Under the pieces are notes generated by a model. That model was given only the letters and a program-made list of their open reading frames with translations. It was not told where the DNA came from and did not search any database. Positions 1-9,705 of a DNA stretch of 64,000 bases are shown piece by piece (positions within the stretch are counted from its first letter, which is position 1; every line of letters begins with the position of its first letter). This DNA is from Paenibacillus tengchongensis (GTDB lineage: Bacteria > Bacillota > Bacilli > Paenibacillales > Paenibacillaceae), in NCBI RefSeq assembly GCF_008973665.1, contig NZ_WACP01000001.1, positions 637,282-701,281 on the forward strand, written 5' to 3'. Made by a program: the position numbers and the translations under genes.

Positions 1-1626
1 GCAGCCATTGCTTTCCTGCTTCCCGTCGGTGCTAACTATCTCTATAACATATTGAACGCCTGGGGCAATACCGGAAGGTTCACGGCAGCTGCTGCCGGCC
101 GCAATGCAGCACATAAAGACAAAACGGCGCTTTCTGCATCCCAGCCATCCCCGTCCTCCGCTTCCGGCACCCCCTTCAGCGGCAATTATGCCGCCGATTT
201 GCAAGCGATCCGCAGCGCCATCGGCAGCAACAGCGATCTTCATTTCAGAGAGTTCCCGCTGACGAAGCTGCACACGAAGGGAACGCTGATCTATGTAGAC
301 GGGATGCAGAACGACCGCCTGCTCAATTTGCGGATTATGGAGTATCTGATGTTTGAGGCCACTGCAGATACGCTGGCCTCCCCCTTAAATAGTGTGCCAG
401 CGATGCCATTCAGCGATTTAACCGCGGCCGCCGATTTGACCGCTTTTAACAGATCGGTATTGTTCGGACACGCCGGCCTGCTGATCGACGGGATGCCGCA
501 TGGGCTGCTGATCGAACTTCCGGGCGGCGCCAACCGCAGCGTGACGGAACCTGTCTCCGAAGCGCTGCTGCGCGGCCCGCGCCTCGGCTTCTCCGAGGTG
601 CTGAGCGAGAATACCTCCATGCTGCGCTGCCAGGGGTTCAGCGACGGGCTGGAGCTGAAGAGCTACCGGATCGGTAATCAGATGCAGAAGGATCTGGTTA
701 TCGCCTACATGAAGGATATCGTGAATCCCGAGCTTCTGCAGGAGGTGGAGACGCGAATCTCGACGATTGATTCCGATTTCCTGGCGGAATCGGGTTATGT
801 CGAGCAGTTAATTGAAGATAACTGGCTTAGCCCATTTCAGCAGGTTCAGAATACGGAGCGGCCCGACCGGGTCATCAGCGCCCTCATGGAAGGACGGATT
901 GCCATCCTGCTGAACGGAACGCCATTTGCCCTGATTGTTCCGGTTACGTTCAGCATGCTGCTGCAATCCCCGGAAGACTACTATGAACGCTGGCTGCCGG
1001 GGTCTCTGCTGCGGATGCTGCGCTTCGCCGCAGCTTTCCTGGCCCTGATGGCCCCGGCGCTGTATATCTCGTTCATCTCCTTTCATCCCGGACTGATACC
1101 AACCGAGCTGGCCATTTCGATCATCGAGGCAAGGCAAGGCGTTCCTTTTCCCTCCATCATTGAAGTATTGATCCTGGAGGTATCCATCGAGATTCTCCGC
1201 GAAGCCGGAATCCGGCTGCCCAAGCCCGTCGGACCGGCCATGGGCATCGTCGGCGGGCTGATTATCGGCGACGCCGCCGTTAACGCAGGCATCGTCAGCC
1301 CGTTTCTGGTTATCGTAGTCGCTGTTACGGCGATTTCCTCCTTCTCCATTCCGATGTACAGCGCCGGAATTACCCTCCGGCTCCTGCGTTTTGCCGGAAT
1401 GCTGTTCGCCGCTTTTCTCGGGATGTTCGGGACGATTCTGTTCTTTCTGCTGCTGTGCAGCCATTTGACCAAGCTTAAGAGCTTCGGCGTGCCTTACCTG
1501 ACGCCCGTTTCACCTTTTAGGCTCCGCGATTGGAAGGATCTCTTCTTCCGGGCGCCTCTCTCGCTGATGAAGCGGAGACCGGCCATGCTGAAGACGCAGA
1601 ACGACCGGCGGAAGTCAAAAGTCTGA
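1..1626 (+). CDS. gerKA: Spore germination receptor subunit A (GerA/GerKA family), 5' end cut by window
   Basis: A subunit of an inner-membrane nutrient germinant receptor of the spore. The reading frame is open to base 1, so the true start lies outside the window; a TTG at 52 is in frame but has no convincing ribosome-binding site. The N-terminal soluble half contains the family-like stretch around IYVDGMQNDRLLN. The C-terminal half has several hydrophobic segments, including the Pro-rich part LMAPALYISFISFHPGLIP and the region around FPSIIEVLILEVSIEILREAGIRLPKPVGPA (written here only as a landmark for positions about 1140-1235). A basic tail ends the protein. It is followed after 24 bases by the B subunit and then by the C subunit, the standard order of a tricistronic ger operon. 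Which nutrient is sensed cannot be read from the sequence. The gerK symbol is by resemblance; gerA or gerB paralogues are equally possible. Confidence 0.93.
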   Translation, partial: AAIAFLLPVGANYLYNILNAWGNTGRFTAAAAGRNAAHKDKTALSASQPSPSSASGTPFSGNYAADLQAIRSAIGSNSDLHFREFPLTKLHTKGTLIYVDGMQNDRLLNLRIMEYLMFEATADTLASPLNSVPAMPFSDLTAAADLTAFNRSVLFGHAGLLIDGMPHGLLIELPGGANRSVTEPVSEALLRGPRLGFSEVLSENTSMLRCQGFSDGLELKSYRIGNQMQKDLVIAYMKDIVNPELLQEVETRISTIDSDFLAESGYVEQLIEDNWLSPFQQVQNTERPDRVISALMEGRIAILLNGTPFALIVPVTFSMLLQSPEDYYERWLPGSLLRMLRFAAAFLALMAPALYISFISFHPGLIPTELAISIIEARQGVPFPSIIEVLILEVSIEILREAGIRLPKPVGPAMGIVGGLIIGDAAVNAGIVSPFLVIVVAVTAISSFSIPMYSAGITLRLLRFAGMLFAAFLGMFGTILFFLLLCSHLTKLKSFGVPYLTPVSPFRLRDWKDLFFRAPLSLMKRRPAMLKTQNDRRKSKV

Positions 1627-1650
1627 TATTTTGCAGAAGGAGGCCAGAAT

Positions 1651-2754
1651 TTGTTTACTAGAACCGACGATAAAATCACGGCGTCTCAGGCTGCCGTCTT
1701 CCTGAACAACAGCGTACTGGGTGCAGGTATATTGACGCTGCCTCGGGGGGTCAGCGAAGCGGTAAAAACTCCGGATTCCTGGATCTCTATCCTGCTAAGC
1801 GGGGTCATCGTGATGCTGGTCATTCTGCTGATGGTGAAGCTCAGCCAGCAGTTCCCCGGACAGACGGTCTTCCAGTACGCCGGACGAATCTCCGGCAAGT
1901 TCATCGGAGGCCTGCTCTGCCTGCTGCTCGCTATTTACTTCGTTGTCCTCGCTGGCTTTGAAATCCGCTCGTTAGCCGAGGTCACCTTGTTCTTCCTGCT
2001 GGAAGGCACGCCGATCTGGGCTGTCATTGTGCCGTTCATCTGGGCAGGCACTTATCTGGTCTGCGGCGGCATCAATTCGATCGCCCGCGTCTTCCAGATC
2101 ATTCTTCCCATCAGCATTGTAGTATTGCTTATCTCCTATGGCGTCAGCCTGCGGCTGTTCAACCTTGATCATCTCCGGCCGGTGTTAAGCGACGGCATCG
2201 CTCCCGTATTAAGAGGGCTCAAGCCGACAGTACTCGTCTACACGGGCTGCGAAGTGACCATGACACTTGTCGCTTTCATGCAGCAGCCCCGCCAGGCTGT
2301 CAAAGCCATGCTGGCCGGTATCGGGTTACCGCTATGCCTCTACCTATTGACGGTTCTGGTGGTCATCGGGGGACTTTCCATCGACTCCGCCATTACCAGC
2401 ACCTGGCCGACCATCGACCTGATCCGCAGCTTTGAGATTACAGGCTTTTTCGTTGAACGGCTGGAGTTCCCGCTGATGGTGATCTGGCTGATGCAGATGT
2501 TCTGCAATTTCTGCAGCTTCTTTTTTCAGGCTTCGCTCGGGTTCTCGCAAATCTTCCGGCTGAAGCTGAAACCGGTCATCTTTGTTATGGTGCCGCTGAT
2601 TTTCCTTGCCTCCATGGTGCCAAAGAGCGTGGGGGATGTCTTCGCCCTGGGCGATGCGATCGGAAATATGGGGATCGCCCTGTTCATCCTGATTCCGCTG
2701 CTTCATTCCGGCATATGGCTGCTGCGCAAGAAAGGGGTGAAGCAGAATGGTTAG
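1651..2754 (+). CDS. gerKB: Spore germination receptor subunit B (GerAB/GerKB, amino-acid permease-like)
   Basis: An integral membrane protein of 367 residues, the usual length for the family, with about ten hydrophobic segments resembling the amino acid/polyamine/organocation transporter fold. It is the presumed ligand-binding subunit of the germinant receptor in the spore inner membrane. The start is TTG at 1651, chosen because AAGGAGG lies 8-9 bases upstream and because residues 8 onward (ITASQAAVFLNNSVLGAGIL) fit the family N-terminus. The 3' end overlaps the next gene by 8 bases, indicating translational coupling. Confidence 0.93.
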   Translation: MFTRTDDKITASQAAVFLNNSVLGAGILTLPRGVSEAVKTPDSWISILLSGVIVMLVILLMVKLSQQFPGQTVFQYAGRISGKFIGGLLCLLLAIYFVVLAGFEIRSLAEVTLFFLLEGTPIWAVIVPFIWAGTYLVCGGINSIARVFQIILPISIVVLLISYGVSLRLFNLDHLRPVLSDGIAPVLRGLKPTVLVYTGCEVTMTLVAFMQQPRQAVKAMLAGIGLPLCLYLLTVLVVIGGLSIDSAITSTWPTIDLIRSFEITGFFVERLEFPLMVIWLMQMFCNFCSFFFQASLGFSQIFRLKLKPVIFVMVPLIFLASMVPKSVGDVFALGDAIGNMGIALFILIPLLHSGIWLLRKKGVKQNG

Positions 2755-3946
2755 ACGAACCGTCATAGTATCGCTGTGTCTGCTGTTCTCCGTCTTGACG
2801 TCCGGCTGCTGGAGCAGCAAGGAAATTGAGGATCTGGCGCTGTATACCGGCCTGGCACTGGATGTCGGTGAGCCGGCCCCGGTCGAGAAAGAATTCGAGG
2901 AGAAAGGAGGAACATATTCCAAGCAGAACAAGGTGGTGGCTACTGTCCAGGTCGTCCCCATCAAATCGGCCAGCGGCTCCATGGACAAAAAAGGGGGCGG
3001 GGGCGGCGGCCAACAGAAGCCTTACAGCAATGTATCAGGGGCCGGCGATTCCATTCTGGAAATCTTCCGGCAATTCTCCATCCGCCGGGATCGCCCGATC
3101 ATCGGGCATCATCTCAAGGTGATCATTATTTCCGCCGAGCTGCTGAAGCGTCAGACCATCTCGCAGCTGATGGATTTTGTGATGCGTGACAACGATATCC
3201 GTCCAAGCACCATGGTGTATATCAGCCAAGGCACCGCCAGAGATACCCTGACCTCCGACCAGCCGAACGAGATCCCTTCTTTTCATATCATGGGGATGAT
3301 CCGCAACCAGAGCAGGACGAGCAAGGTGCTGAGTCCGGTTACGCTGGCAAGGCTGGATGCGCTCACCTATTCCAAAAGAAGCTTTGTGCTGCAGAATCTC
3401 ATTAAAGGAGACGGAGAAGTTGAATTTTCGGGGGCGGGTATCGTCAAGGGGGACACCGGGCACTGGATCGGGTTTCTCAATCAGGAAGATACGGAGTGCG
3501 TAGCCTGGCTGAACAATGAGGGCAAAGCCGGAGCGATCAAAGCGTATGACAGCAGCGGCGAACCGATGACCTATGAAATCAAGGCAATGGACAGTAAAAT
3601 TACAGCCACGGCAGACGGCGGCTGCATTTCCTTCTCCGTTAAGCTCTCTTCTGAAGGCCGGTTTATTGAAACCTGGAACGATCAGGACACTTCTTCCTCG
3701 CAGGAGTTTGCGGACAATGCGGGCCGGATCTTTGAGGCCAAGCTGGCGAAGATGATGCAGGCCTTGCTCGGCAAGCTGCAGAACGAATATCAGTGCGATG
3801 CCGCCGGGTTCGGGGACAAACTGGCCATTCAGCAGCCCGCTGTCTGGAAGGAGGTAAAGGATCACTGGGATGAGGCCTTCAGTAAAGCAAAGATCGAGAT
3901 TACCTATGATCTGAAAATAACCGACTTCGGTTCATTTACGGAATGA
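2747..3946 (+). CDS. gerKC: Spore germination receptor subunit C (GerAC/GerKC lipoprotein)
   Basis: A 399-residue lipoprotein subunit of the germinant receptor. The signal peptide ends in a lipobox (LTSGCW, Cys about residue 25) directly followed by the family-typical SSKEIEDLALYTGLALDVG. Residues about 85-95 form a short glycine run (KKGGGGGGQQ), probably a flexible loop. The C-terminal Ger(x)C domain runs from about residue 220 to the end. It overlaps gerKB by 8 bases and ends just before a hairpin shared with the convergent beta-galactosidase gene. Confidence 0.93.
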   Translation: MVRRTVIVSLCLLFSVLTSGCWSSKEIEDLALYTGLALDVGEPAPVEKEFEEKGGTYSKQNKVVATVQVVPIKSASGSMDKKGGGGGGQQKPYSNVSGAGDSILEIFRQFSIRRDRPIIGHHLKVIIISAELLKRQTISQLMDFVMRDNDIRPSTMVYISQGTARDTLTSDQPNEIPSFHIMGMIRNQSRTSKVLSPVTLARLDALTYSKRSFVLQNLIKGDGEVEFSGAGIVKGDTGHWIGFLNQEDTECVAWLNNEGKAGAIKAYDSSGEPMTYEIKAMDSKITATADGGCISFSVKLSSEGRFIETWNDQDTSSSQEFADNAGRIFEAKLAKMMQALLGKLQNEYQCDAAGFGDKLAIQQPAVWKEVKDHWDEAFSKAKIEITYDLKITDFGSFTE

Positions 3947-3955
3947 GCCCAGTTG

Positions 3956-4003
3956 TACAAAAAAAGACGGGCTTCGCAACATACGAATGCCCGCCGTCTT
4001 ATT
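3956..4003 (-). terminator. Rho-independent terminator of the GH42 gene (possibly bidirectional)
   Basis: On the minus strand AAGACGGCGGGC pairs with GCCCGTCTT (three-base bulge) and is followed by a run of seven T. It lies between convergent gerKC and the GH42 gene. The plus-strand T-tract is weak (TTATTA), so the main use is probably leftward. Confidence 0.7.
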
Positions 4004-4016
4004 ACTGATTGTCCGC

Positions 4017-6047
4017 TTAGCTCTGGCTGGACAGAATCATTACGCCGCGTCCCGGTACTGTAACAGAACCGCTGTGCGTCTCACCCATCAGCAGATCGGT
4101 ACGTTCTGCCGGACCGATGTCGGCGGTAAGCTCGCCCTCATGGTGATTGAGCAGGAACAGGAAGGACACGCCGTCCTTCACGCGCTGTACGGATTCGATC
4201 CCTTGCGGTGCGCGCACCAGCGGCTTGATGCCGTTCTCTGCGCTCAGGTTGGCCAGGAAGCCCTGCAGGAAGGCCTGCTCCGGACTGCTGGCTACGTAGT
4301 ACGCCTTGCCTTGGCCGAAGCTGTTCACCGTCAGCACGGGCATGCCTTTATAGAAATCCGAACCGTACTGTGCCAGCACTTCGGCACCTTCGGAATGAAT
4401 CAGGTCGCAGAGCAGATTGCAGGTGTAGGCGCCGCCCAGCTCACCCCACTGCTTGTTCATGACGATCTGATTGCTCATCTCCGGCAGCAGCGCATCGATC
4501 TCCTCGGCCCAGATCCCCAGCACCTTGCGCAGCTCTCCCGGATAACCTCCGACAGTCACCAGATCGTTCTCATTGACGATGCCGCTGAAGAATGTCGTAA
4601 CAAACGTACCTCCTGCCTGTACAAAAGCCTCCACCTTCTCGGCAAAGCCCGGCTTGATCATATACAGCACCGGTGCGATAACGATTTTGTATTTGGACAA
4701 GTCTTCTTCGATCCCGATGAGATCGGCTTCGATGTTCTGCTGGTACAGCGCATCGTAATACTTATGCACTTCCTTCATATAATCCAGCGCGACCGTCGGT
4801 CCGCTCGACAGCTCCAGCGCCCAGCGGTTATCCCAGTCGTAGAGAATGCCGATTTCGGCGGCGCTTCGCGCATCCAGCAGCGCGTCTCCAAGCTGCTCCA
4901 GCTCGCGGCCGAGCTCTGCGCATTCACGGAAGACGCGGGTGTGCTCATGCCCGACATGCTCGATCACCGCGCCGTGATACTTCTCGCAGGCTCCAATGGA
5001 GCGGCGCAGCTGGAAGAAGAGCACCGTGTCCGCGCCGCGGGCAACGGCCTGGTAGCTCCACAGCCGCATGACTCCTGGCCGCTTCACGGAGTTGTAAGGC
5101 ATCCAGTTCTGCTGGCTCGGCGTCTGCTCCATCAGCATGAACGGCTGGCCGTTCTTCAGTCCGCGCATCAGGTCATGCGTCATTGCCGTAAAGCTGACCG
5201 GCGTATCGAGCGCAGGATAGTTGTCCCAGGAAATTACATCCATGTGCTTGGCCCATTTGAAATAATCCAGTCCCGGATAAAAGCCCATCAAGTTCGTCGT
5301 TATCGGTATGTTCGTGCTGTGCTCCTTAATCGCATCATACTCGATCTTGTAGCATTCCAGCAGGCTGTCGGACATGAAGCGGCGGTAATCGAGCGAGATG
5401 CCCTGGAAATTCGTGCGGTTGCCGTCCCACTCCTCGCTTAGCTCATTCGGCAGCACAATCTCTTCCCAGTCGTAGAAGGTATGGCTCCAGAACCGGGTGT
5501 TCCAGGCTTTGTTGAGCGCATCCAGCGAGCCGTAACGCTCCTTCAACCATACGCGGAACGCCGCAGCGGATTCTTCCGAATAGTCATGCCCGCCGTATTC
5601 ATTGGAGATATGCCAGCAGAGCAGCGCCGGATGATCCTTGTAGCGCTCAGCCAACTTGCCCGCCAGCTTGGCGGCGAACTTGCGGTAGACCGGGCTGTTC
5701 GGGTTGGAGTTGTGGCGGCCGCCGAATTTGCGCTTGCGTCCCTTCTCATCCACGCGCGTTACTTCCGGATAGCGGCGGGCCATCCAGGCGGGATGAGCAC
5801 CGGTGCTGGTCGCCAGAATAACGTAAGTCCGATTCTTATATAAACGGTCGATCAGCGCATCGAGATGGGAGAAGTCATAGACCTCTTCCGAAGGCTGGAT
5901 CAGCGCCCAGTTGAATACATTAATGGTTGCGACATCGATGCCCGCCAGCTTGAACATCCGCTCGTCCTCAGCCCATACCGGGGCGTCCCACTGCTCGGGA
6001 TTGTAATCTCCGCCGTACCAGATTTTCGGCAATTGTTCGTTGATCAC
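4017..6047 (-). CDS. GH42 beta-galactosidase (without zinc-cysteine cluster)
   Basis: A glycoside hydrolase family 42 beta-galactosidase of 676 residues that should remove terminal beta-galactose from oligosaccharides; with no signal peptide it is probably cytoplasmic. The N-terminus LPKIWYGGDYNPEQW is family-typical. The acid/base Glu is at about residue 150 (CWHISNEYGG) and the nucleophile Glu at about 307 (FMLMEQTPSQQNW). The cysteines that bind zinc in many GH42 enzymes are absent, unlike the paralogue at 7.6-9.6 kb. The start is taken as GTG at 6047, with AAAGGA about 10 bases upstream; another GTG three codons earlier (6056) is possible but too close to that site. The gene is divergent from an AraC regulator with a 124-base AT-rich gap, so that regulator is the obvious candidate for its control. 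Confidence 0.93.
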   Translation of the reverse strand: MINEQLPKIWYGGDYNPEQWDAPVWAEDERMFKLAGIDVATINVFNWALIQPSEEVYDFSHLDALIDRLYKNRTYVILATSTGAHPAWMARRYPEVTRVDEKGRKRKFGGRHNSNPNSPVYRKFAAKLAGKLAERYKDHPALLCWHISNEYGGHDYSEESAAAFRVWLKERYGSLDALNKAWNTRFWSHTFYDWEEIVLPNELSEEWDGNRTNFQGISLDYRRFMSDSLLECYKIEYDAIKEHSTNIPITTNLMGFYPGLDYFKWAKHMDVISWDNYPALDTPVSFTAMTHDLMRGLKNGQPFMLMEQTPSQQNWMPYNSVKRPGVMRLWSYQAVARGADTVLFFQLRRSIGACEKYHGAVIEHVGHEHTRVFRECAELGRELEQLGDALLDARSAAEIGILYDWDNRWALELSSGPTVALDYMKEVHKYYDALYQQNIEADLIGIEEDLSKYKIVIAPVLYMIKPGFAEKVEAFVQAGGTFVTTFFSGIVNENDLVTVGGYPGELRKVLGIWAEEIDALLPEMSNQIVMNKQWGELGGAYTCNLLCDLIHSEGAEVLAQYGSDFYKGMPVLTVNSFGQGKAYYVASSPEQAFLQGFLANLSAENGIKPLVRAPQGIESVQRVKDGVSFLFLLNHHEGELTADIGPAERTDLLMGETHSGSVTVPGRGVMILSSQS

Positions 6048-6171
6048 CTGTTGCACATCCTTTATTGTTGTATAATTATATTCCTATTGTATACACAACC
6101 ATTTTCCCTTTATATATAAAATAATGTCCATTATCATATAACAATATGGAACTACAGGAGGCACAAATATT

Positions 6172-7008
6172 ATGCTCGCTCCGGATCACCGCCGCATTAT
6201 TTTCGCCCGTGAGGGCGGTCAGCAGCTGCCCCTCACGCTGGAGAGTATGGGCTACAACCCCAACCAGGAAGCTGTATCGCGCCCGGATGGTTATCATATT
6301 TATCACTGGCTGCAGACGGCCGGAGGCGAAGGGCTGCTGAAGCTCGACAATGCCGTGCTGGCCCTTCCCGAAGGCTGCGGGGTGCTGCTGCTTCCGGGAA
6401 CGCCGCATCGCTATAAAGCCGTCTCCGCGCGCAAATGGGGCACCTACTATCTTACCTTCGGCGGCGGCGCGGCGGAGAGCATTGTGGAGACGCTCGGCAT
6501 GCAGCCGAACGGGCTGTACCGCTGGGAGCCGGAAGCTCCCCTATCGCAGATGATCCTGGACATGCTGGACAGCCATGACGCAGCCGGGGATATCTTCAGT
6601 CTCGCCGCCTCCGCAAGCGCCTACCGCTTCCTGCTGGCCTTGGGCACGTTCGGGCAATCCCGGAACAGCGCCAGCCTTTCCCGCAATGCCGACAAGCTGC
6701 AGCCGCTCTTAAAGTGGATGGACAGCCATTTCGCTGATCCCGACATCGGCCTGCATGATCTGTCGGCCCAGCTTGGCGTATCCGGCCGTTATCTCGGCAG
6801 CCTGTTCATGCAGACCTTCAGCCTGTCGCCTTACGCCTACCTCGTCCGCCTGCGCATCCGCAAGAGCAAGGAGCTCCTGATCAGCCGCCGCGACTTGACC
6901 GTCAAGGCCATCTCCGGGCAGGTCGGCTTCCGCGACGTCAGCCACTTCGTGGCCACCTTCCGCAAGCTGTCGAACATTACGCCGGAGCAGTTCCGGCGGC
7001 TGCACTAG
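6172..7008 (+). CDS. AraC-family transcriptional regulator
   Basis: A 278-residue activator-type regulator. The N-terminal part (residues about 15-150) is the cupin-like AraC sensor region with a GCGVLLLPGTPHRYKA motif. Two helix-turn-helix units lie at about 180-275, ending in the family signature around ISGQVGFRDVSHFVATFRKL. The start ATG at 6172 follows AGGAGG by about ten bases. It is transcribed divergently from the GH42 beta-galactosidase gene, so it most likely responds to a galactoside and controls that gene; the ligand is not evident from sequence. Confidence 0.92.
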   Translation: MLAPDHRRIIFAREGGQQLPLTLESMGYNPNQEAVSRPDGYHIYHWLQTAGGEGLLKLDNAVLALPEGCGVLLLPGTPHRYKAVSARKWGTYYLTFGGGAAESIVETLGMQPNGLYRWEPEAPLSQMILDMLDSHDAAGDIFSLAASASAYRFLLALGTFGQSRNSASLSRNADKLQPLLKWMDSHFADPDIGLHDLSAQLGVSGRYLGSLFMQTFSLSPYAYLVRLRIRKSKELLISRRDLTVKAISGQVGFRDVSHFVATFRKLSNITPEQFRRLH

Positions 7009-7584
7009 ACGCCTGTTCCTGCGGCGGATGCAGCCGCACCGTGTAGTTCCGGCGGCTGTACAGGCCGCCTGCGGGCGTGGCGGTTGCAGCTGCGCCTGCA
7101 GTTGCACCGGCTGCAATGGTGTATACAGCTCCACTTGCCCAGCTCAGTTAGCCCGCCGACCAAAACAGGCTGCTCCTTCATCAACTCAGGCAAGACTGAT
7201 GGCCCGCCGGCCTACATTTAGTTGGAAAATCGCAACTTAATATTGCCAATCCGGGCTGCGCTAAACATCTAAGTGGAAAAGCGCCACTTAATTCCAGCAA
7301 AATCAGCTTTCGTGAAGCCGGTTGCCCAAATTAGTTGGCGCAAATCCCATTAGCTTGCAAGTTTTCACCATTTCCCTAAAATTAGTTGGCGATTATCCAC
7401 TTAGTACCTCTCCTCCGCCGCCGGTACGCACGGGTTCTCCAGCGATTTTACTGCCGGGGTGTACGAGCCCATCAGCTTTATTGCCGCCGGAGCGCGTGAG
7501 CTCATCAGCTTTATTGCTGCCGGGCACATGATCTCTCCAGCCATTTTGCTGCCCGCCGGAACCGGCTCCCCGATCCTCCTTCTC
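7009..7584. other. Gene-free intergenic stretch (576 bp) holding repeat locus A
   Basis: This lies between the 3' ends of the AraC gene and the second GH42 gene. After a GC-rich part to about 7200 it carries four copies of the dispersed TAGTT/CACTT motif (7218-7405), then a stretch with loosely repeated ATCAGCTTTATTGC(C/T)GCCGG at about 7467-7530. No coding potential is convincing. Confidence 0.7.
7218..7405. repeat. Dispersed intergenic repeat, locus A
   Basis: Four diverged copies of a motif with consensus TAGTTSGATWWTCGCCACTT, at about 7218-7240, 7270-7291, 7331-7353 and 7381-7403. The second is itself palindromic (TAAGTGG with CCACTTA around seven bases). The same motif recurs near 17.3, 23.3, 27.1 and 39.5 kb, always between genes. 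Confidence 0.7.
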
Positions 7585-9585
7585 CTACCCCTCCAGAATC
7601 TCCACGCCGTACGCTTCCAGTGCGACCTCCCCGGCGCGCAGCGCACCATCGTAAAGTGCGCTGCGGTAGCTGCCGGGCAGCACGACGGTCTGCGGCGTGC
7701 GGCTCAGGTTCAGCAGGAACAGGAAGCTGCCGGCTTCGCCGCTGCGCACCGTCGCCTGCACACCTTCCGGCAGGCCGGATATATGGGGCACGCCGTATTT
7801 GTCGGCGAGCCCGCCCAGCAGCTGCGCCCAGTAGCTCTCCTCGGCCTGGGTGCCGAGGTAATAGACCTCGCCGCGGCCGCAGCGGTTCACGGTCACCGCC
7901 GGTATTCCGGCGTAGAAATCGTCGCCGTACCAGGCCAGCGGCTCAGCCGTGACCGGTGTCAGCAGGTCGCACCACTGCGTGCAGGTGTAGCTTGTCCCCT
8001 GCGCATCGACAATGGTGTGCGCTTCGCCGCCGATCGGGTCGTATTCCTCCACCCGCACCCCGGCGCAGCCACTGAGCAGTCCCGGCAGCGGCTGCATGAC
8101 GCAGACGTTGTTCAAGTCCTTCACACCGCTGCGCGGGGTCAATACCAGCGCGCCGCCCGCTTCCGCATAAGCTTCGAGCTGCGCTGCGGTAGCCTCGTCC
8201 AGCACATACAGGCTTGGCGCGATCACTATGCTGTAGCCATCCAGCGGTTCGCCCAGCCGAATGACGTCGCAGCCGATGCCCAGCTTCGTCAGCGCTCGGT
8301 GGATCAGCTTGATGTTCTCGTAGTAGTCGAACCCCTCCGACTGCTTCTGCAGATCCAGCGCCGCCTTCTGCTCGAAGGAATGCAGAAGAGCCACCTTATG
8401 GCGCAGCTTGGTTCCCGCAAGCTGCCCTCCCAGCGCGTTCACCTCGGCGCACAGCCGGCTGAACTCGGCAAACCGCCGGCCCGGCACATTGCTGTGATCG
8501 ATCAGGCCGTGCCAGTACTGCTCCGCCCCGACCGCCGCGCTGCGCCAGCGGAAATGCACCACCGTATCCGCGCCGCGGGCAATCGCCTGCCAGGCATAGG
8601 CCCGCAGGAGCCCGGGATACGGTGTGCGCCACATCGGCATCCAGCAGCCCGGCGGCCCGCTCAGCTGTTCCATGATCCAGAACCCGCGGCGCTTGATGCC
8701 GCGCGTCAGGTCCAGCGACAGCGCCCCGCTGTAGGGCGTTGTCGCCTGCTTCGCCGGGGAGGTGTTCGGATAGTAGTCGAACGCCGCCACGTCCAGATCC
8801 GCCCCGGCCGCGTACAGGTCAAGCCGCTGCGGGTAGCTGTGAAAGTTATGCGTGATGAAGTGCTCCGGGCAGTGCTCCCGCAGGATCGCCACCTGCGTAT
8901 GCTGGTAATCCGTCACGCTGTCCCACTGAAACCGCTGGACATCGAGCAGGAACGACGGATTCTGGAACGGCGAGCCGCCCAGCGGAAGCGTCAGCTCCTC
9001 CCAGGAGCTGTACTCTCCGCTCCAGACCACCGTGCCCCAGGCGCTGTTCACCGCTTCCAGCGAGCCATATTTTTCCTGCACCCAGCGGCGGAAAGCAGCG
9101 GTGCAGGAGTCGCAGCAGCAGTCAATGACGCTGAACTCATTGTCCGTCTGCCAGCCGATGACCGCAGGATGCCCGCTGTAGTGCCGGGCCAGCCGCTCAA
9201 TGATGCGGCTGCCGTACTCCCGCAGGGACGCGCTGTTGTAACAGCGGTGCCCGCGTACGCCCGGATGGAAGGTCTGCCCGTCCGCGAAGACCGGCAGCAC
9301 ATCCGGGCAGGCCGTGGTCAGCCAGCGCGGCGGCGTAGCCGTCGGTGTCCCGATGACCACCTGGATGCCGTAGCGGTGGAACAAGTCCACCGCGCGGTCC
9401 AGCCAGGCGAAATCGAATTCCCCATCCCGCGGCTCCAGCCGGCTCCAGGCGAATTCGCCCACCCGCACAACCTTGACCCCGGTCTCCTGCATCAGCCGGA
9501 CATCCGGCTCCCACATGGCTTCCTCCCAGTGCTCCGGATAGTAGTCCACGCCCATCTGCACCTTGTCATAACTCTTCATATTCAT
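7585..9585 (-). CDS. GH42 beta-galactosidase (zinc-cluster type)
   Basis: A second GH42 beta-galactosidase of 666 residues, cytoplasmic by lack of a signal peptide. Residues 10-20 (MGVDYYPEHW) open the TIM barrel. The acid/base Glu is E150 (WQTDNEF) and the nucleophile Glu is E306 (GFWIMEQLSG). Cys115 and the CCCDSC group at 156-161 match the zinc-binding cysteines of classical GH42 enzymes, which the paralogue at 4.0-6.0 kb lacks. The start ATG at 9585 follows AGGAAGG by 9 bases; a longer frame to 9627 lacks a ribosome-binding site. The enzyme probably differs from its paralogue in substrate linkage, but sequence alone does not say how. Confidence 0.93.
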   Translation of the reverse strand: MNMKSYDKVQMGVDYYPEHWEEAMWEPDVRLMQETGVKVVRVGEFAWSRLEPRDGEFDFAWLDRAVDLFHRYGIQVVIGTPTATPPRWLTTACPDVLPVFADGQTFHPGVRGHRCYNSASLREYGSRIIERLARHYSGHPAVIGWQTDNEFSVIDCCCDSCTAAFRRWVQEKYGSLEAVNSAWGTVVWSGEYSSWEELTLPLGGSPFQNPSFLLDVQRFQWDSVTDYQHTQVAILREHCPEHFITHNFHSYPQRLDLYAAGADLDVAAFDYYPNTSPAKQATTPYSGALSLDLTRGIKRRGFWIMEQLSGPPGCWMPMWRTPYPGLLRAYAWQAIARGADTVVHFRWRSAAVGAEQYWHGLIDHSNVPGRRFAEFSRLCAEVNALGGQLAGTKLRHKVALLHSFEQKAALDLQKQSEGFDYYENIKLIHRALTKLGIGCDVIRLGEPLDGYSIVIAPSLYVLDEATAAQLEAYAEAGGALVLTPRSGVKDLNNVCVMQPLPGLLSGCAGVRVEEYDPIGGEAHTIVDAQGTSYTCTQWCDLLTPVTAEPLAWYGDDFYAGIPAVTVNRCGRGEVYYLGTQAEESYWAQLLGGLADKYGVPHISGLPEGVQATVRSGEAGSFLFLLNLSRTPQTVVLPGSYRSALYDGALRAGEVALEAYGVEILEG

Positions 9586-9705
9586 TATCACATTCCTTCC
9601 TCTCCCAAGCTCCTGTCCCATTTCCAACCTATTTACTCCCCGTTTGTCTTAGAAAATTCAGCACCGGGCTGCTAAACTACACACAATGCCCCTGTAGTCT
9701 CCCTG

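Noticed and set aside
7459..9675. 738-residue frame opposite the second GH42 gene
   Set aside because: Antisense shadow in a GC-rich gene; translation is His/Arg/Gln-rich and family-free, while the opposite strand has clear GH42 catalytic motifs.
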